In this document: piece after piece, positions 17,272 through 26,476 of the stretch
How the letters are laid out: every line of letters begins with the position of its first letter
Position numbering within the stretch: the first letter of the stretch is position 1
NCBI GenBank assembly: GCA_910574255.1
Contig: CAJTAK010000004.1
Span: 87,110 to 151,109 of the forward strand
Direction: 5' to 3'
From: Clostridia bacterium
GTDB taxonomy: Bacteria; Bacillota; Clostridia; Lachnospirales; Lachnospiraceae
Length of the DNA: 64,000 nucleotides
Notes under the pieces: model-generated
Seen by the model: the letters and a program-made list of their open reading frames with translations, nothing else
What the model was told of the DNA's origin: nothing
Databases searched by the model: none
Translations under genes and position numbers: made by a program

Positions 17272-18363
17272 ATGGAATACAAAACCTACCATGAACAAAA
17301 CGATATGGAAAATATTCGTAAGCTGCGGGAGGTACTGAAAACGCTGCCATCCTTTGCCAAGGATTATTTTCGGGCAATCGAGCCTACCACTTCCACAAAG
17401 ACCCGAATCTCCTACGCCTACGATATCCGAGTTTTTTTTCGATTTCTCATTGAGGAAAACCCTGTTTACAAAAATTATGAAACCACGGATTTTAAGCTGA
17501 GTGATCTGGATCGGGTTGAGGCTGTGGATATTGAAGAATATCAGGAGTATCTGAAGCTGTATCAGAAGAAAATTGCTTATTCCGGTACGGATAAGGAAAG
17601 CTTCGACACCATAGATATTACCAATGGCGAACGAGGATTAAAACGGAAAATGTCCGCTTTGCGGAGCTTTTATGCATATTTTTATAAGCGGCAGCTTTTA
17701 GAGCACAATCCTACGGTGTTTGTGGACATGCCAAAGCTCCACGACAAGGCAATCATTCGTCTGGATGTTGATGAGACGGCAAGGCTTCTGGACTTTATTG
17801 AGCATGGCGGCGACGGCCTTACGGGGCAGAAAAAGGTTTATTATGAAAAGACAAAGGAACGTGATCTGGCGATTGTCACACTCCTTTTGGGAACCGGTAT
17901 CCGTGTGTCTGAGTGCGTGGGCCTCGACATTACGGATGTGGACTTTCACAACAACGGAATCAAGGTGACTCGAAAGGGCGGCTCCGAGATGATTGTTTAC
18001 TTTGGGGAAGAGGTGGAGCAGGCTCTTCGAAATTACATCAATGGGAGCCGCAAAGAGGTCATTCCTCAGGAGGGGCATGAGCTGGCGCTCTTCTACTCCA
18101 CCCAAAAGCGGCGCATCGGCGTAGGTGCTGTGGAAAACCTGGTGAAGAAATATGCAAAGCAGGTAACTCCCCTTAAGAAAATCACTCCCCACAAGCTCCG
18201 CAGTACCTACGGAACTACCTTGTATCAGGAAACAGGAGACATTTATCTTGTTGCCGATGTACTGGGGCACAAGGATGTGAATACCACCCGGAAGCATTAT
18301 GCCGCTCAGGATGAGAACCGCCGCCGGATGGCTGCGAAGGCGGTTAGGCTTCGGGAGGATTAG
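17272..18363 (+). CDS. Tyrosine recombinase, Xer family (XerS-sized)
   Basis: 363 residues, close to single-protein XerS recombinases (about 356). An N-terminal SAM-like core-binding domain (about 20-150) is followed by the catalytic domain with TGIRVSECVGLDI (first Arg), HKLRSTYGTTLY (HxxR), LGHKDVNTTRKHY (His and the nucleophile Tyr). Start at 17272 follows AGGAAGG; an upstream in-frame start lacks a site. The neighbouring dif-like site suggests chromosome dimer resolution, but flanking direct repeats would also fit a small integrative unit. Confidence 0.88.
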   Translation: MEYKTYHEQNDMENIRKLREVLKTLPSFAKDYFRAIEPTTSTKTRISYAYDIRVFFRFLIEENPVYKNYETTDFKLSDLDRVEAVDIEEYQEYLKLYQKKIAYSGTDKESFDTIDITNGERGLKRKMSALRSFYAYFYKRQLLEHNPTVFVDMPKLHDKAIIRLDVDETARLLDFIEHGGDGLTGQKKVYYEKTKERDLAIVTLLLGTGIRVSECVGLDITDVDFHNNGIKVTRKGGSEMIVYFGEEVEQALRNYINGSRKEVIPQEGHELALFYSTQKRRIGVGAVENLVKKYAKQVTPLKKITPHKLRSTYGTTLYQETGDIYLVADVLGHKDVNTTRKHYAAQDENRRRMAAKAVRLRED

Positions 18364-18370
18364 TGCTTTT

Positions 18371-18418
18371 TTTCATTTATGGTGATATACCAATGGAGCA
18401 CATGTAGGTTTACTATTA
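18371..18418 (+). repeat. Direct repeat, right copy, flanking the tyrosine recombinase
   Basis: Second copy of the 48-base repeat (see 17063-17110), beginning 8 bases after the recombinase stop codon. Confidence 0.75.
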
Positions 18419-18423
18419 AGAAA

Positions 18424-18462
18424 GGATGTTAGAAACAACCTCTCAGGCTATTTCTAACATCC
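18424..18462. terminator. Bidirectional terminator between the recombinase and the DUF3048 gene
   Basis: Perfect 12-bp stem GGATGTTAGAAA (18424-18435) with TTTCTAACATCC (18451-18462), followed by a T-rich tract on the plus strand; it separates two converging genes. Confidence 0.75.
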
Positions 18463-18488
18463 TCATGTATTTTTTATTCTGTCAGTGA

Positions 18489-19607
18489 TTACTGAATTAC
18501 CAGTTCACTCCAACGGTTGTCTGCAACAAAACCAATGTAGGTCTTACCAGTGTTTATCTTAATCTCGTTACCATCCATATCATAGTAAATGGTACGACTC
18601 TGATCGGTAGTCTTGCTCCAGGTAATGGGGATTGCTTTTCCATTGGTAATGTAGTAGCCGTCTTTTCCTGCATCCAGACAATTCCAAACCATATATCCGT
18701 GATCATCCAACTGATTAAATTCCATTCTCTGAAGAATCACATTTTTGAATGCAAGCTGCTGATTGCCGTTGCCTGGATCACGGTGCTCTCCGCCGTACTC
18801 AGAATACAGATATGTACCAGATGCTTCATCATAGTCTAACTGAGAACCATTGTGGCCGAAAGGAAGATCCACCAGCGTGCAATCCTGACAGCCAATGTTG
18901 CCGGACAAATCTACGGGCTTCTTTTCAGAAGCAAACCGGAAATGCGCTTCTTCCGGACGATACTCATTATATTCCCGTGAAACGCTTGTGTTGCGGAAAT
19001 TCTTATCCATATCACCAGGAAGAATGTACTCTGTAAATTCTCTTGCTTTTCCGTTATTTACACGGGAGAAGGTTCCACTGAAGTGATCCACATAGGGCTT
19101 CTCCAAAAACGTGTTAATATAGAAGGGACCTCCGTCATGGCAGACAATTGCGTTCCATTCCGGAGCGATCATCAGGTTGGTGGGACGTACGCTTCGAACA
19201 CTTCCAATCTGATCAATGCTGTCATAATCCTTTATGAGAACCATAAAACGTGTAATCTGATCATTCAAAGTACTGTTCATCATCTCATAAACAATATCTG
19301 CCTGACTCAGACCATAATGGGGAAGGGCTGTTTTTTCATTGTCAACCATTACTGCAATGGGACGCTGCTCCTGCAAGTCTACACTGATCCACTCGTTGGT
19401 CAGTTCACTGCGGTACATGCCGTCCGGAGCAATTTCGTCTTCCTCCTCTTCTTCCTGCGGTTCCTCTTCTGGCTCTTCAGCTAAAATTTCATCTTCAGTA
19501 GAAAATTCTTCTGCCGGAGCGGAAACCTCTTCTTCTTTTTTTCCGCACCCTGTTGTGCTGATTCCAAGGGACAAAGCCAATAGAATCCACAATAATCGTT
19601 TCCTCAT
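18489..19607 (-). CDS. DUF3048 (YerB-like) lipoprotein
   Basis: 372 residues. The start is set at 19607 (MRKRLLWILL) because a signal peptide with lipobox STTGC follows and AAGGAAT precedes. After the lipidated Cys comes a very acidic linker (about 30 Glu/Asp in 40 residues), then the DUF3048 domains (VMVDNEKTALPHYGLSQADIVYE, GSVRSVRPTN, IVCHDGGP). YerB-type proteins are anchored on the outer face of the membrane; their function is not established. Single gene, convergent with the recombinase. Confidence 0.88.
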   Translation of the reverse strand: MRKRLLWILLALSLGISTTGCGKKEEEVSAPAEEFSTEDEILAEEPEEEPQEEEEEDEIAPDGMYRSELTNEWISVDLQEQRPIAVMVDNEKTALPHYGLSQADIVYEMMNSTLNDQITRFMVLIKDYDSIDQIGSVRSVRPTNLMIAPEWNAIVCHDGGPFYINTFLEKPYVDHFSGTFSRVNNGKAREFTEYILPGDMDKNFRNTSVSREYNEYRPEEAHFRFASEKKPVDLSGNIGCQDCTLVDLPFGHNGSQLDYDEASGTYLYSEYGGEHRDPGNGNQQLAFKNVILQRMEFNQLDDHGYMVWNCLDAGKDGYYITNGKAIPITWSKTTDQSRTIYYDMDGNEIKINTGKTYIGFVADNRWSELVIQ

Positions 19608-19872
19608 AAGTAAATTCCTTTCTGTTTTCCTGTTGTGTGTTAATTTTATTAAAAACCGTAACAATTATATCATACTTTTTTAAAATTTACTACAATTTTT
19701 TAGATATTAAAAGTCTATTATTGTCCTTAAAAAATTTCAACACAAATTCTCATTTAACTCCTGTTTTTTCCTGTCACTTCACAAGAAAAATGTGATGACT
19801 GCTTTTATAGTGATTATTCAGAAATTTTTAATCAGAAAGAAATATTCCAGGCACAGATTTTTTCAATCTTTT

Positions 19873-21177
19873 TTATTTTACCGCATCAAAAGCTGCATCC
19901 AATGCCGCAATCAGATCCTCTGCTTTCTCAATCCCGATGGAAAGACGAATGGTGTTCGGCTTGATATCCTGCTCTAAAAGTTCTTCCTCTGTGCACTGGC
20001 TGTGGGTGGTGGTTGCAGGGTGAATGACAAGGGATTTCACATCCGCCACATTTGCCAGCAGAGAGAAAATGGACAGGTTATCAATGAATGTCTGAGCGGT
20101 ACTTGCATCACCCTTGATCTCAAAGGTGAAAATGGAGCCTCCGCCGTTTGGCAGGTACTTCTTGTACAGCTCATGGGTGGTCTCCGTGGGGAGCGACGGG
20201 TGATGCACTGCTTCTACCTGTGGATGACTGTTCAGATATTCTACAATCTTCAAAGTATTGCTTACATGGCGTTCTACCCGGAGGGAGAGAGTCTCCAATC
20301 CCTGTAGAAAAATGAATGCATGGAAAGGAGAAAGGGTTGCTCCCGTATCACGAAGAATGACCGCACGGATATAGGTTACAAATGCCGCTGGGCCTGCTGC
20401 GTCTGTAAAGGATACGCCGTGATAGCTGGGGTTGGCTTCGGAGATCCAGGGATATTTTACCGATGCTTTCCAGTCAAAGTTTCCGCTGTCTACAATCACG
20501 CCGCCAATGGCTGTTCCGTGTCCGCCGATAAACTTTGTGGCGGAATGTACTACAATATCTGCGCCATACTCAATGGGACGGATAAGGTAAGGCGTAGCGA
20601 AAGTGGAATCTACTACCAATGGAAGGTTGTGTTTGTGAGCAATCTGCGCCAGCTTTTCCAAATCGATCAGGTTGGAATTGGGGTTACCGAGTGTTTCTAC
20701 GAAGATTGCCTTTGTATTTTCCTGAATAGCTGCTTCGAAAGAGCCCTCCACGTAAGGATCTGCGAAAGTGGTTGTCACCTGATTGTTCAGTGGAAAGGTG
20801 TGTGCCAAATAATTGTAGGTACCGCCGTAAATGGTTTTGGATGCTACGATATGCTCTCCTGCTTTGGCAAGAGCCTGGAATGTATAGGCCAGGGCTGCTG
20901 CACCGGAAGCAACGGCCAGGGCCGCCACGCCGCCCTCCAGGGATGCAATTCTCTGCTCGAATACGTCTTCTGTGGGGTTGGTCAGCCTTCCGTAGATATT
21001 TCCTGCATCACGAAGACCAAAGCGGTCCGCCGCATGCTGTGAGTTGTGGAATACGTAGGAAGTAGATGCGTAGATGGGAACGGCCCTTGCATCCGTTACC
21101 GGGTCTGCCTGCTCTTGTCCGATATGTAACTGCCTTGTCTCGAATCCCCAGTTTTTTGAATCTTTGATATCTGCCAT
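19873..21177 (-). CDS. metY: O-acetylhomoserine sulfhydrylase (aminocarboxypropyltransferase)
   Basis: 434 residues, the length and motifs of MetY: substrate loop [31 protein letters not shown], the PLP Lys in [15 protein letters not shown], and [12 protein letters not shown] near the end. The cytosolic PLP enzyme makes homocysteine (or Cys from O-acetylserine) by direct sulfhydrylation. cysK and a CymR-like regulator lie nearby, forming a sulfur-assimilation cluster. A long structured leader with a 17-codon ORF precedes it. Confidence 0.95.
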   Translation of the reverse strand: MADIKDSKNWGFETRQLHIGQEQADPVTDARAVPIYASTSYVFHNSQHAADRFGLRDAGNIYGRLTNPTEDVFEQRIASLEGGVAALAVASGAAALAYTFQALAKAGEHIVASKTIYGGTYNYLAHTFPLNNQVTTTFADPYVEGSFEAAIQENTKAIFVETLGNPNSNLIDLEKLAQIAHKHNLPLVVDSTFATPYLIRPIEYGADIVVHSATKFIGGHGTAIGGVIVDSGNFDWKASVKYPWISEANPSYHGVSFTDAAGPAAFVTYIRAVILRDTGATLSPFHAFIFLQGLETLSLRVERHVSNTLKIVEYLNSHPQVEAVHHPSLPTETTHELYKKYLPNGGGSIFTFEIKGDASTAQTFIDNLSIFSLLANVADVKSLVIHPATTTHSQCTEEELLEQDIKPNTIRLSIGIEKAEDLIAALDAAFDAVK

Positions 21178-21222
21178 TTTTTGAATCCTCCGTTTTATTT
21201 TTTGCTGTCTTTTATTCCTGTG

Positions 21223-21343
21223 GGCAGCGAGCCAAGCGGACGTGCTTGCACGTCCATTTGGCGACTGCCGCAGGGGTCAAATACCCCGCAGTTCTGCTGC
21301 GCTACAAGCTTGATGCCCCGTCAGCTTGCTGCGGGTATTTGAC
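21223..21343 (-). promoter_or_regulatory. Two long hairpins in the metY leader
   Basis: Outer repeat GTCAAATACCCCGCAG (21276-21291) pairs with CTGCGGGTATTTGAC (21329-21343) around an inner CAAGCT/AGCTTG stem. A second structure spans 21223-21269 (GGCAG/CTGCC outside, GGACGTGC/GCACGTCC inside). Both lie between the leader ORF and the metY start and neither is followed by a U-run on the minus strand. Confidence 0.55.
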
Positions 21344-21428
21344 TTATTGGTATATTTCTATGGTGTCAAAGCTTGATTTCTTTTTTATAATATTCCGGCT
21401 TCATTCCTACTGTTTTTGCCTTATGGCA

Positions 21429-21482
21429 TCATAACTTACGGCACATTCGATTTCTGCTTAAAATAAATGCATATTGAAACAT
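21429..21482 (-). CDS. Possible 17-residue leader peptide of metY
   Basis: ATG at 21482 preceded by a strong AAGGAGG seven bases upstream; encodes MFQYAFILSRNRMCRKL then TGA. The only reason to propose translation is the excellent ribosome binding site and the position in the metY leader. It holds one Cys and two Met, too few for a clear amino-acid sensor. Confidence 0.35.
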   Translation of the reverse strand: MFQYAFILSRNRMCRKL

Positions 21483-21552
21483 TTTTTATCCTCCTTGCTG
21501 TTCCTGTTATTCATACTAACATGGTGGGTTATTTCTGTCCAATATGCAAAAA

Positions 21553-21591
21553 GAATACCCAGTTATAGTTTTAAACTATAACTGGGTATTC
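21553..21591 (-). terminator. Terminator of the LysR gene
   Basis: Perfect palindrome of 39 bases (GAATACCCAGTTATAG with its complement); on the minus strand it is followed by CTTTTTG. It lies 89 bases after the LysR stop. Confidence 0.8.
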
Positions 21592-21679
21592 AATTCATTA
21601 GCTGCTTTTCTGGTTATTTCTTGCGTAACAGAGCAAGAAAACCATGCTTATCATAACTTCAAGTACGGATTATACTAGA

Positions 21680-22597
21680 TTAAACCTTAAGATATTTCTT
21701 AAGCGCCTCCACATACCTCTCTCCCATCTTGCTTAACAGGATATTTTTCCTGGTGATATAGCCGATCTCCATAAGGCTGTTTGGATTCTGCTCATCATCC
21801 TCAAAAGGAATCGCCAGAAAATCGCTTCCGTTCAGTTCCTCACAGATGATTCCCGAACACAGCGTATAGCCATTCAATCCCACCATCAGGTTCAGCATGG
21901 TAGCCCGGTCGTTTGCCTTAATCACCTGGGGATATTCATTGGTCGCCAGAATTTCCTCTGCCAGATAGAAGGTGCTGTTGTCTCCCTGCTCAAAGGACAG
22001 GCAGGGATAGCCGCTAAGCTGCCCGAATCGGATGGACTTCTCTTTCGCAAGGGGATGATTTTTCCACAGATAGACATAAGCCTGACATTCAATCAGGTGA
22101 TGGAACTTTAGTCCTGCGGAGCTTAAGAGCTTTTCCATGGACTTTCGGTTAAAATCGCAGAGGAACAAGACTCCAAGCTCACTTTTCAGAGTACTGACAT
22201 CGCTGATGACCTCTGCCGTCTTTGTCTCTCGAATTGCAAATTCATATTCTGACATGTCAAATTCCTTCGCCATGTCTACAAAGGCTTTCACTGCAAAGGA
22301 ATAGTGCTGTGTGGAAACACCGAACTTCTTTTTGCAGGATCCCTCTTTTCCGTATTTTCCCAGCAGATTTTCATACTGGGAATAAAGCTGCTTTGCATAC
22401 AGCAGAAATTCCGCACCGTCGTTAGTCAAAGTTACACCCTTTCCGCTTCGGTAAAACAGGGTGATTCCAAGCTCCTTTTCCAGTTCCTTTACTCCGTTGG
22501 TAAGGGAGGGCTGAGACATATAAAGCTGCTCGGCCGCTTTGTTCATGGATTTTGTCTCGGCAATGGCAATGATATATTTTAGCTGGATCAGCGTCAT
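21680..22597 (-). CDS. LysR-family transcriptional regulator
   Basis: 305 residues: N-terminal winged helix-turn-helix (MTLIQLKYIIAIAETKSM, AAEQLYMSQPSLTNGVKELEKELG, LFYRSGKGV) and a periplasmic-binding-like effector domain (about 90-300). Lying between metY and cysK, it probably senses a sulfur metabolite such as O-acetylserine, as CysB/CmbR do, but its ligand cannot be read from sequence. Single gene with its own terminator. Confidence 0.9.
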   Translation of the reverse strand: MTLIQLKYIIAIAETKSMNKAAEQLYMSQPSLTNGVKELEKELGITLFYRSGKGVTLTNDGAEFLLYAKQLYSQYENLLGKYGKEGSCKKKFGVSTQHYSFAVKAFVDMAKEFDMSEYEFAIRETKTAEVISDVSTLKSELGVLFLCDFNRKSMEKLLSSAGLKFHHLIECQAYVYLWKNHPLAKEKSIRFGQLSGYPCLSFEQGDNSTFYLAEEILATNEYPQVIKANDRATMLNLMVGLNGYTLCSGIICEELNGSDFLAIPFEDDEQNPNSLMEIGYITRKNILLSKMGERYVEALKKYLKV

Positions 22598-22678
22598 GTC
22601 GGTTCGTTCCTTTCCATGTGATATATAATCCTATGTAACTGTTCAGTACCCTCACAGTTACAATGCAAAATCCATTAA

Positions 22679-22795
22679 AATCGCCTGCGGCGATGGGGTT
22701 CTAAATGCCGGTGGCACTTGTTCAGAACCGACCGAAGCGAAGCGTAGACCTTTGCACTCCTGAATCACGTTCTTACGGTCTTCGCAGCAAGTGCT
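22679..22795 (-). promoter_or_regulatory. Structured leader region upstream of the LysR gene
   Basis: Contains ATCGCC/GGCGAT, GCACTTG with CAAGTGC, and GCGAAG with CTTCGC, so most of the 115 bases can pair. No gene is seen in 22598-22913. The role is unknown. Confidence 0.35.
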
Positions 22796-22828
22796 TCGAC
22801 CTGTACTAAATACTTACAATCCTACAAT

Positions 22829-22870
22829 AAAAAAGCAGTGAAGTCAAATCGAATACTCCGCTGCTTTTTC
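22829..22870 (-). terminator. Terminator of cysK
   Basis: AAAAAGCAG and CTGCTTTTT arms around a 22-base loop, ending in a T-run on the minus strand, about 45 bases after the cysK stop. Confidence 0.75.
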
Positions 22871-22913
22871 TTACCGGTCAATCCCTGGGAGAAAATCTTC
22901 TGCAATAAGGATA

Positions 22914-23846
22914 TCACTCGGTAAATAGAGGTGTAGAATAATATCTGTCGCCCGTATCCGGCAAAAGCGCCACAATCACCTTTCCCTCATTTTCCTGGCG
23001 CTTTGCAAGCTCAATGGCGCCATACAGAGCCGCACCGGAGGAAATGCCTACCAGGATTCCTTCTTTTTTTGCCAGAAGCTTTGCGGCGGCAAAGGCATCC
23101 TCATTTTCTGCCTTGAATACCTCATCATAAACAGATGTATTTAATACCTCCGGCACGAATCCGGCTCCAATGCCCTGAATCTTGTGAGCGCCTGATTTTC
23201 CTTCGGATAATACGGGAGACGCCGCAGGCTCCAAAGCCACTACTTTAATATTGGGGTTCTGCTCCTTTAAGTACTCTCCGGTGCCCGTTACGGTTCCGCC
23301 CGTCCCCACACCGGCGATAAAGATATCTACCTTGCCGTCCGTATCCTTCCAGATCTCCGGGCCGGTGGTTGCCTTATGAACAGCTGGATTAGCCGGATTT
23401 ACAAATTGGCCGGGAATGAAGCTTCCGGGAATCTCCTTTGCCAGCTCATCCGCCTTTGCAATGGCGCCTTTCATGCCCTTGGCTCCTTCCGTAAGCACCA
23501 GCTCCGCCCCATATGCTTTCAGAATGTTTCGCCGCTCTACGCTCATGGTTTCGGGCATGGTAAGAATGATTCGATAACCCTTGGCTGCCGCAATGGATGC
23601 AAGGCCGATTCCTGTATTGCCGGAGGTTGGCTCGATGATTACGGAGCCTTCCTTTAAAAGTCCCCTGCTCTCCGCATCCTCGATCATAGCCTTGGCGATT
23701 CTGTCCTTTACGCTTCCCGCAGGATTGAAGTATTCCAGCTTGACCAGAATCGTCGCCTTAAGGCCAAGCTCCTTTTCAATGTTTGTTACCTCTACTAAGG
23801 GTGTATTTCCTATCAGCCCTAAGGTTCCCTTATAATAATTTGCCAT
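22914..23846 (-). CDS. cysK: Cysteine synthase A
   Basis: 310 residues, standard length. PLP Lys in [27 protein letters not shown] substrate loop, [10 protein letters not shown] phosphate cup. It makes cysteine from O-acetylserine and sulfide in the cytosol. The ATG at 23846 ([13 protein letters not shown]) is chosen because AAGGAGGAG lies just upstream and the longer frame has no family similarity. It is divergent from a CymR-like Rrf2 gene, a classical regulatory arrangement. Confidence 0.97.
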   Translation of the reverse strand: MANYYKGTLGLIGNTPLVEVTNIEKELGLKATILVKLEYFNPAGSVKDRIAKAMIEDAESRGLLKEGSVIIEPTSGNTGIGLASIAAAKGYRIILTMPETMSVERRNILKAYGAELVLTEGAKGMKGAIAKADELAKEIPGSFIPGQFVNPANPAVHKATTGPEIWKDTDGKVDIFIAGVGTGGTVTGTGEYLKEQNPNIKVVALEPAASPVLSEGKSGAHKIQGIGAGFVPEVLNTSVYDEVFKAENEDAFAAAKLLAKKEGILVGISSGAALYGAIELAKRQENEGKVIVALLPDTGDRYYSTPLFTE

Positions 23847-23891
23847 TTCATTCTCCTCCTTTTTTAAGTTGCTGCCGGGCGGCACTAAAGG

Positions 23892-23982
23892 GTAAAGTCC
23901 CTTCGGCACACACCTAATGAGAGAAACTTTCATTCGAAAGGACACTCATGAAAGATTCTCTCGTGTGCCTTTGCGACTTTAC
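23892..23982 (-). promoter_or_regulatory. Long nested hairpin in the cysK leader
   Basis: Three collinear stems form one 90-base hairpin: GTAAAGTC/GACTTTAC, GGCACAC/GTGTGCC, and a 15-bp inner stem with one mismatch (23919-23933 with 23948-23962). It ends 45 bases before the cysK start and has no U-run. Confidence 0.5.
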
Positions 23983-24142
23983 TGTCCAGCTAAAAAAATT
24001 TATCATTAACACTTGACAGTTCTTAGCCGGATTTTTATTTCCGAAATTCCTCTGACAGCAACTCTGTTTATTGTTTTTCGGAACTATTTACCAAAGGATA
24101 TCACCTTTTACATACTATGTCAATATGAATATAGGTTTTATA

Positions 24143-24171
24143 TTGAATTTTTTTCCGCACTGGGTTATAAT
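24143..24171 (+). promoter_or_regulatory. Promoter of the Rrf2 regulator
   Basis: TTGAAT (24143-24148) and TATAAT (24166-24171) with a 17-base spacer, 83 bases before the ATG. Confidence 0.6.
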
Positions 24172-24254
24172 AAACAAAGAACAGCTTGGAGCTTCTCTGC
24201 AAATGAGGATTTGAATGATATCCGGGGAGTGCCGAGCATTATGGAGGAACTGCT

Positions 24255-24662
24255 ATGATTTCAACAAAAGCCCGTTATGCCCTTAGAGTGATGATCGATC
24301 TTGCACAGCACAGGGATGCTGCTTATATTCCCCTGAAGGATATTTCCTCCCGGCAGGAGATTTCCGAAAAATATCTGGAGATTATTCTGCGGATGCTGGT
24401 AAAGGGGAAGCTTGTGAAGGGACTTCGGGGAAAAGGCGGCGGCTATGTGCTTACAAGGGAGCCGGAGGATTATCTTGTCGGAGAGATCATTGAGCTGACC
24501 GAAGGTCCTATCGCCTGTGTAGCCTGCCGGCTGCCGGATGCGGAAGTGTGTCCCCGGAAAGAAAACTGCATTACCCTCCCTCTTTGGGAAAAGTATGACG
24601 CACTTGTGCATGAGTTCTTTTTTGGTATTACGTTAAAGGATTTGATGGAGGGGCGCTTTTAA
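24255..24662 (+). CDS. Rrf2-family regulator, CymR/IscR-like
   Basis: 135 residues. N-terminal winged helix (MISTKARYALRVMIDLA, ISEKYLEIILRMLVKGKLVKGLRGKGGGY) and a C-terminal segment with cysteines in CVACRLPDAEVCPRKENC, the spacing expected of an iron-sulfur ligand set as in IscR. CymR itself lacks these cysteines, so this copy may read Fe-S status as well as sulfur supply. Divergent from cysK, which it probably represses. RBS TGGAGGAA. Confidence 0.88.
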   Translation: MISTKARYALRVMIDLAQHRDAAYIPLKDISSRQEISEKYLEIILRMLVKGKLVKGLRGKGGGYVLTREPEDYLVGEIIELTEGPIACVACRLPDAEVCPRKENCITLPLWEKYDALVHEFFFGITLKDLMEGRF

Positions 24663-24665
24663 ATT

Positions 24666-26315
24666 CTATGCTCCTCTTTTTTCCAGCACCAACACTTCAA
24701 AGGGTCTCAATCTCACCGCCCCCTCCATCACACGGCTGTCCTCATAATTCCCTAAGATTTTCTCATACCCGCACCAGACGGATTCTGCCAAAACCACCGC
24801 TTCCTTTCCGGTCAGGTTATTTAACACAACCACTTCTTCACCCTGATACCTTCTCCGATAAGCCAGCACATCCGGATTCTCCTGCATAAGAAATTCAATA
24901 CTGCCCTTGGAAATCACAGCCTTTTCTTTCCGCATAGCAATCAGCTTTCTATAAAAATGATAAATGGAGTCTTCCTCTGCCATTTGAGTCCGCACATTGA
25001 TTTCCCCATAATTCCTGGCAGCCTCAATCCAGGGCGTCCCCTCCGTAAAGCCGCATCCATCCTCTCCGGACCACTGCATAGGCGTCCGGCTGTTGTCCCG
25101 GGAACGGGCGGAGAGAATCTCAAGGGCTTTTTTTGCCGTCTTCCCCTGCTCCAAAAGAATCCCATAATAATTCAGGCTTTCCACATCCCGATACTGCCCA
25201 ATTTCCCGAAAATGAGGATTCGTCATTCCGATTTCTTCCCCCTGATAGATATAAGGCGTTCCCTGCATCAGATGGATACAGGCTCCAAGCATCTTGGCGG
25301 ACTGTTTCCAGTACTTCCCCTCATCCCCCAGCCGGGACACAATCCGGGGCTGATCGTGGTTGCACCAGAACAAAGCATTCCATCCATGAGCTTTTTGCAT
25401 CCCCCTCTGCCACTCTTCAAAAAGCCGTTTCAGCTCCATTCGATCCGGCTCCATCAGGCTCCATTTGTCCCCATCCCTGTAGTCAACCTTGAGGTGATGG
25501 AAATGAAAGCACATGGACAGCTCCCGTTCCTCCGGGTTGGAATAGCGGATGCAGTCCTTAAGATGCGTGGAAGACATTTCGCCCACAGTCATCAAATCCT
25601 CAATCCCCGTGTCAACTGTCAGCTCTTTCAAATACTCATGAATATGAGGTCCATCCGTATAGAACCGCCGTCCGTCTCCCATAAGATCATCCGTAAATGT
25701 TTCCGGCTTGGAGATCAGGTTTACCACATCAAAGCGAAAGCCCTTTACTCCCTTCCCTTTCCAAAAGCGGATAACATTTTTAAGTTCCTTCCGAACACGA
25801 GGGTTTTCCCAGTTCAAGTCCGCCTGCGTTACATCAAAGAGATGGAGATACCACTTCCCAAGAGCGGGCACATACTCCCATGCAGGGCCTCCAAACTTGG
25901 ACTGCCAGTTTGTGGGAAGCTGATCCCCAGTTCCATCCCGGAAGATATAGTAATCCTGATACTCTTTCTCCCCGGCCAGGGCTTTCTTGAACCATTCATG
26001 AGCGGTGGAGGTGTGGTTGAACACCATATCCAGCATCACCTTAAGTCCCCTCTTTTCACTCTCGGCAATCAGGCGCTCCATATCCTCCATGGTGCCGAAT
26101 CTGGGATCAATGGCACAGTAATCCGACACATCATAGCCGTTGTCATTCTGGGGGGATGGATATACCGGAGTGAGCCACAGGTAGTCTGCGCCAAGTCCCT
26201 GTAAATAGTCCAGCTTTTCTATCACTCCGGGCAAATCTCCCAGCCCGTCTCCGTCTGAATCCCGAAAGGATTTTGGATATATTTGATATACGATCTTTTC
26301 TCCCAGATCTATCAT
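24666..26315 (-). CDS. treC: Trehalose-6-phosphate hydrolase (GH13)
   Basis: 549 residues of GH13: VYQIYPKSFRDSDGDG, DMVFNHTS, FRFDVVNLI (nucleophile Asp), general acid Glu in TVGEMSS, NHDQPR. It follows the trehalose-type PTS gene by about 160 bases in the same direction. The family also contains oligo-1,6-glucosidases, but PTS linkage and the divergent GntR regulator favour cleavage of trehalose-6-phosphate to glucose and glucose-6-phosphate. Confidence 0.88.
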   Translation of the reverse strand: MIDLGEKIVYQIYPKSFRDSDGDGLGDLPGVIEKLDYLQGLGADYLWLTPVYPSPQNDNGYDVSDYCAIDPRFGTMEDMERLIAESEKRGLKVMLDMVFNHTSTAHEWFKKALAGEKEYQDYYIFRDGTGDQLPTNWQSKFGGPAWEYVPALGKWYLHLFDVTQADLNWENPRVRKELKNVIRFWKGKGVKGFRFDVVNLISKPETFTDDLMGDGRRFYTDGPHIHEYLKELTVDTGIEDLMTVGEMSSTHLKDCIRYSNPEERELSMCFHFHHLKVDYRDGDKWSLMEPDRMELKRLFEEWQRGMQKAHGWNALFWCNHDQPRIVSRLGDEGKYWKQSAKMLGACIHLMQGTPYIYQGEEIGMTNPHFREIGQYRDVESLNYYGILLEQGKTAKKALEILSARSRDNSRTPMQWSGEDGCGFTEGTPWIEAARNYGEINVRTQMAEEDSIYHFYRKLIAMRKEKAVISKGSIEFLMQENPDVLAYRRRYQGEEVVVLNNLTGKEAVVLAESVWCGYEKILGNYEDSRVMEGAVRLRPFEVLVLEKRGA

Positions 26316-26476
26316 GGAAATCTCTCCTATCTTTTTGATTCTTTTTTATGCATCCTCCCCGGCAAAGAAAGCCGGCTGCTTATCAAACTGCTGTCAGTCA
26401 AAGCAAGGAAGTATGCCCTATACTGTTCTTTGATGGGTTATTCATTTTACAGAATCTTGTACAAAGCTTTGTTTCT

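Noticed and set aside
20320..21042. 240-codon plus frame opposite metY
   Set aside because: metY is unmistakable; the antisense translation is Cys/Gly-rich noise.
24957..26204. 415-codon plus frame opposite the trehalose-6-phosphate hydrolase
   Set aside because: It mirrors a highly conserved GH13 gene and its translation is low-complexity and without motifs.
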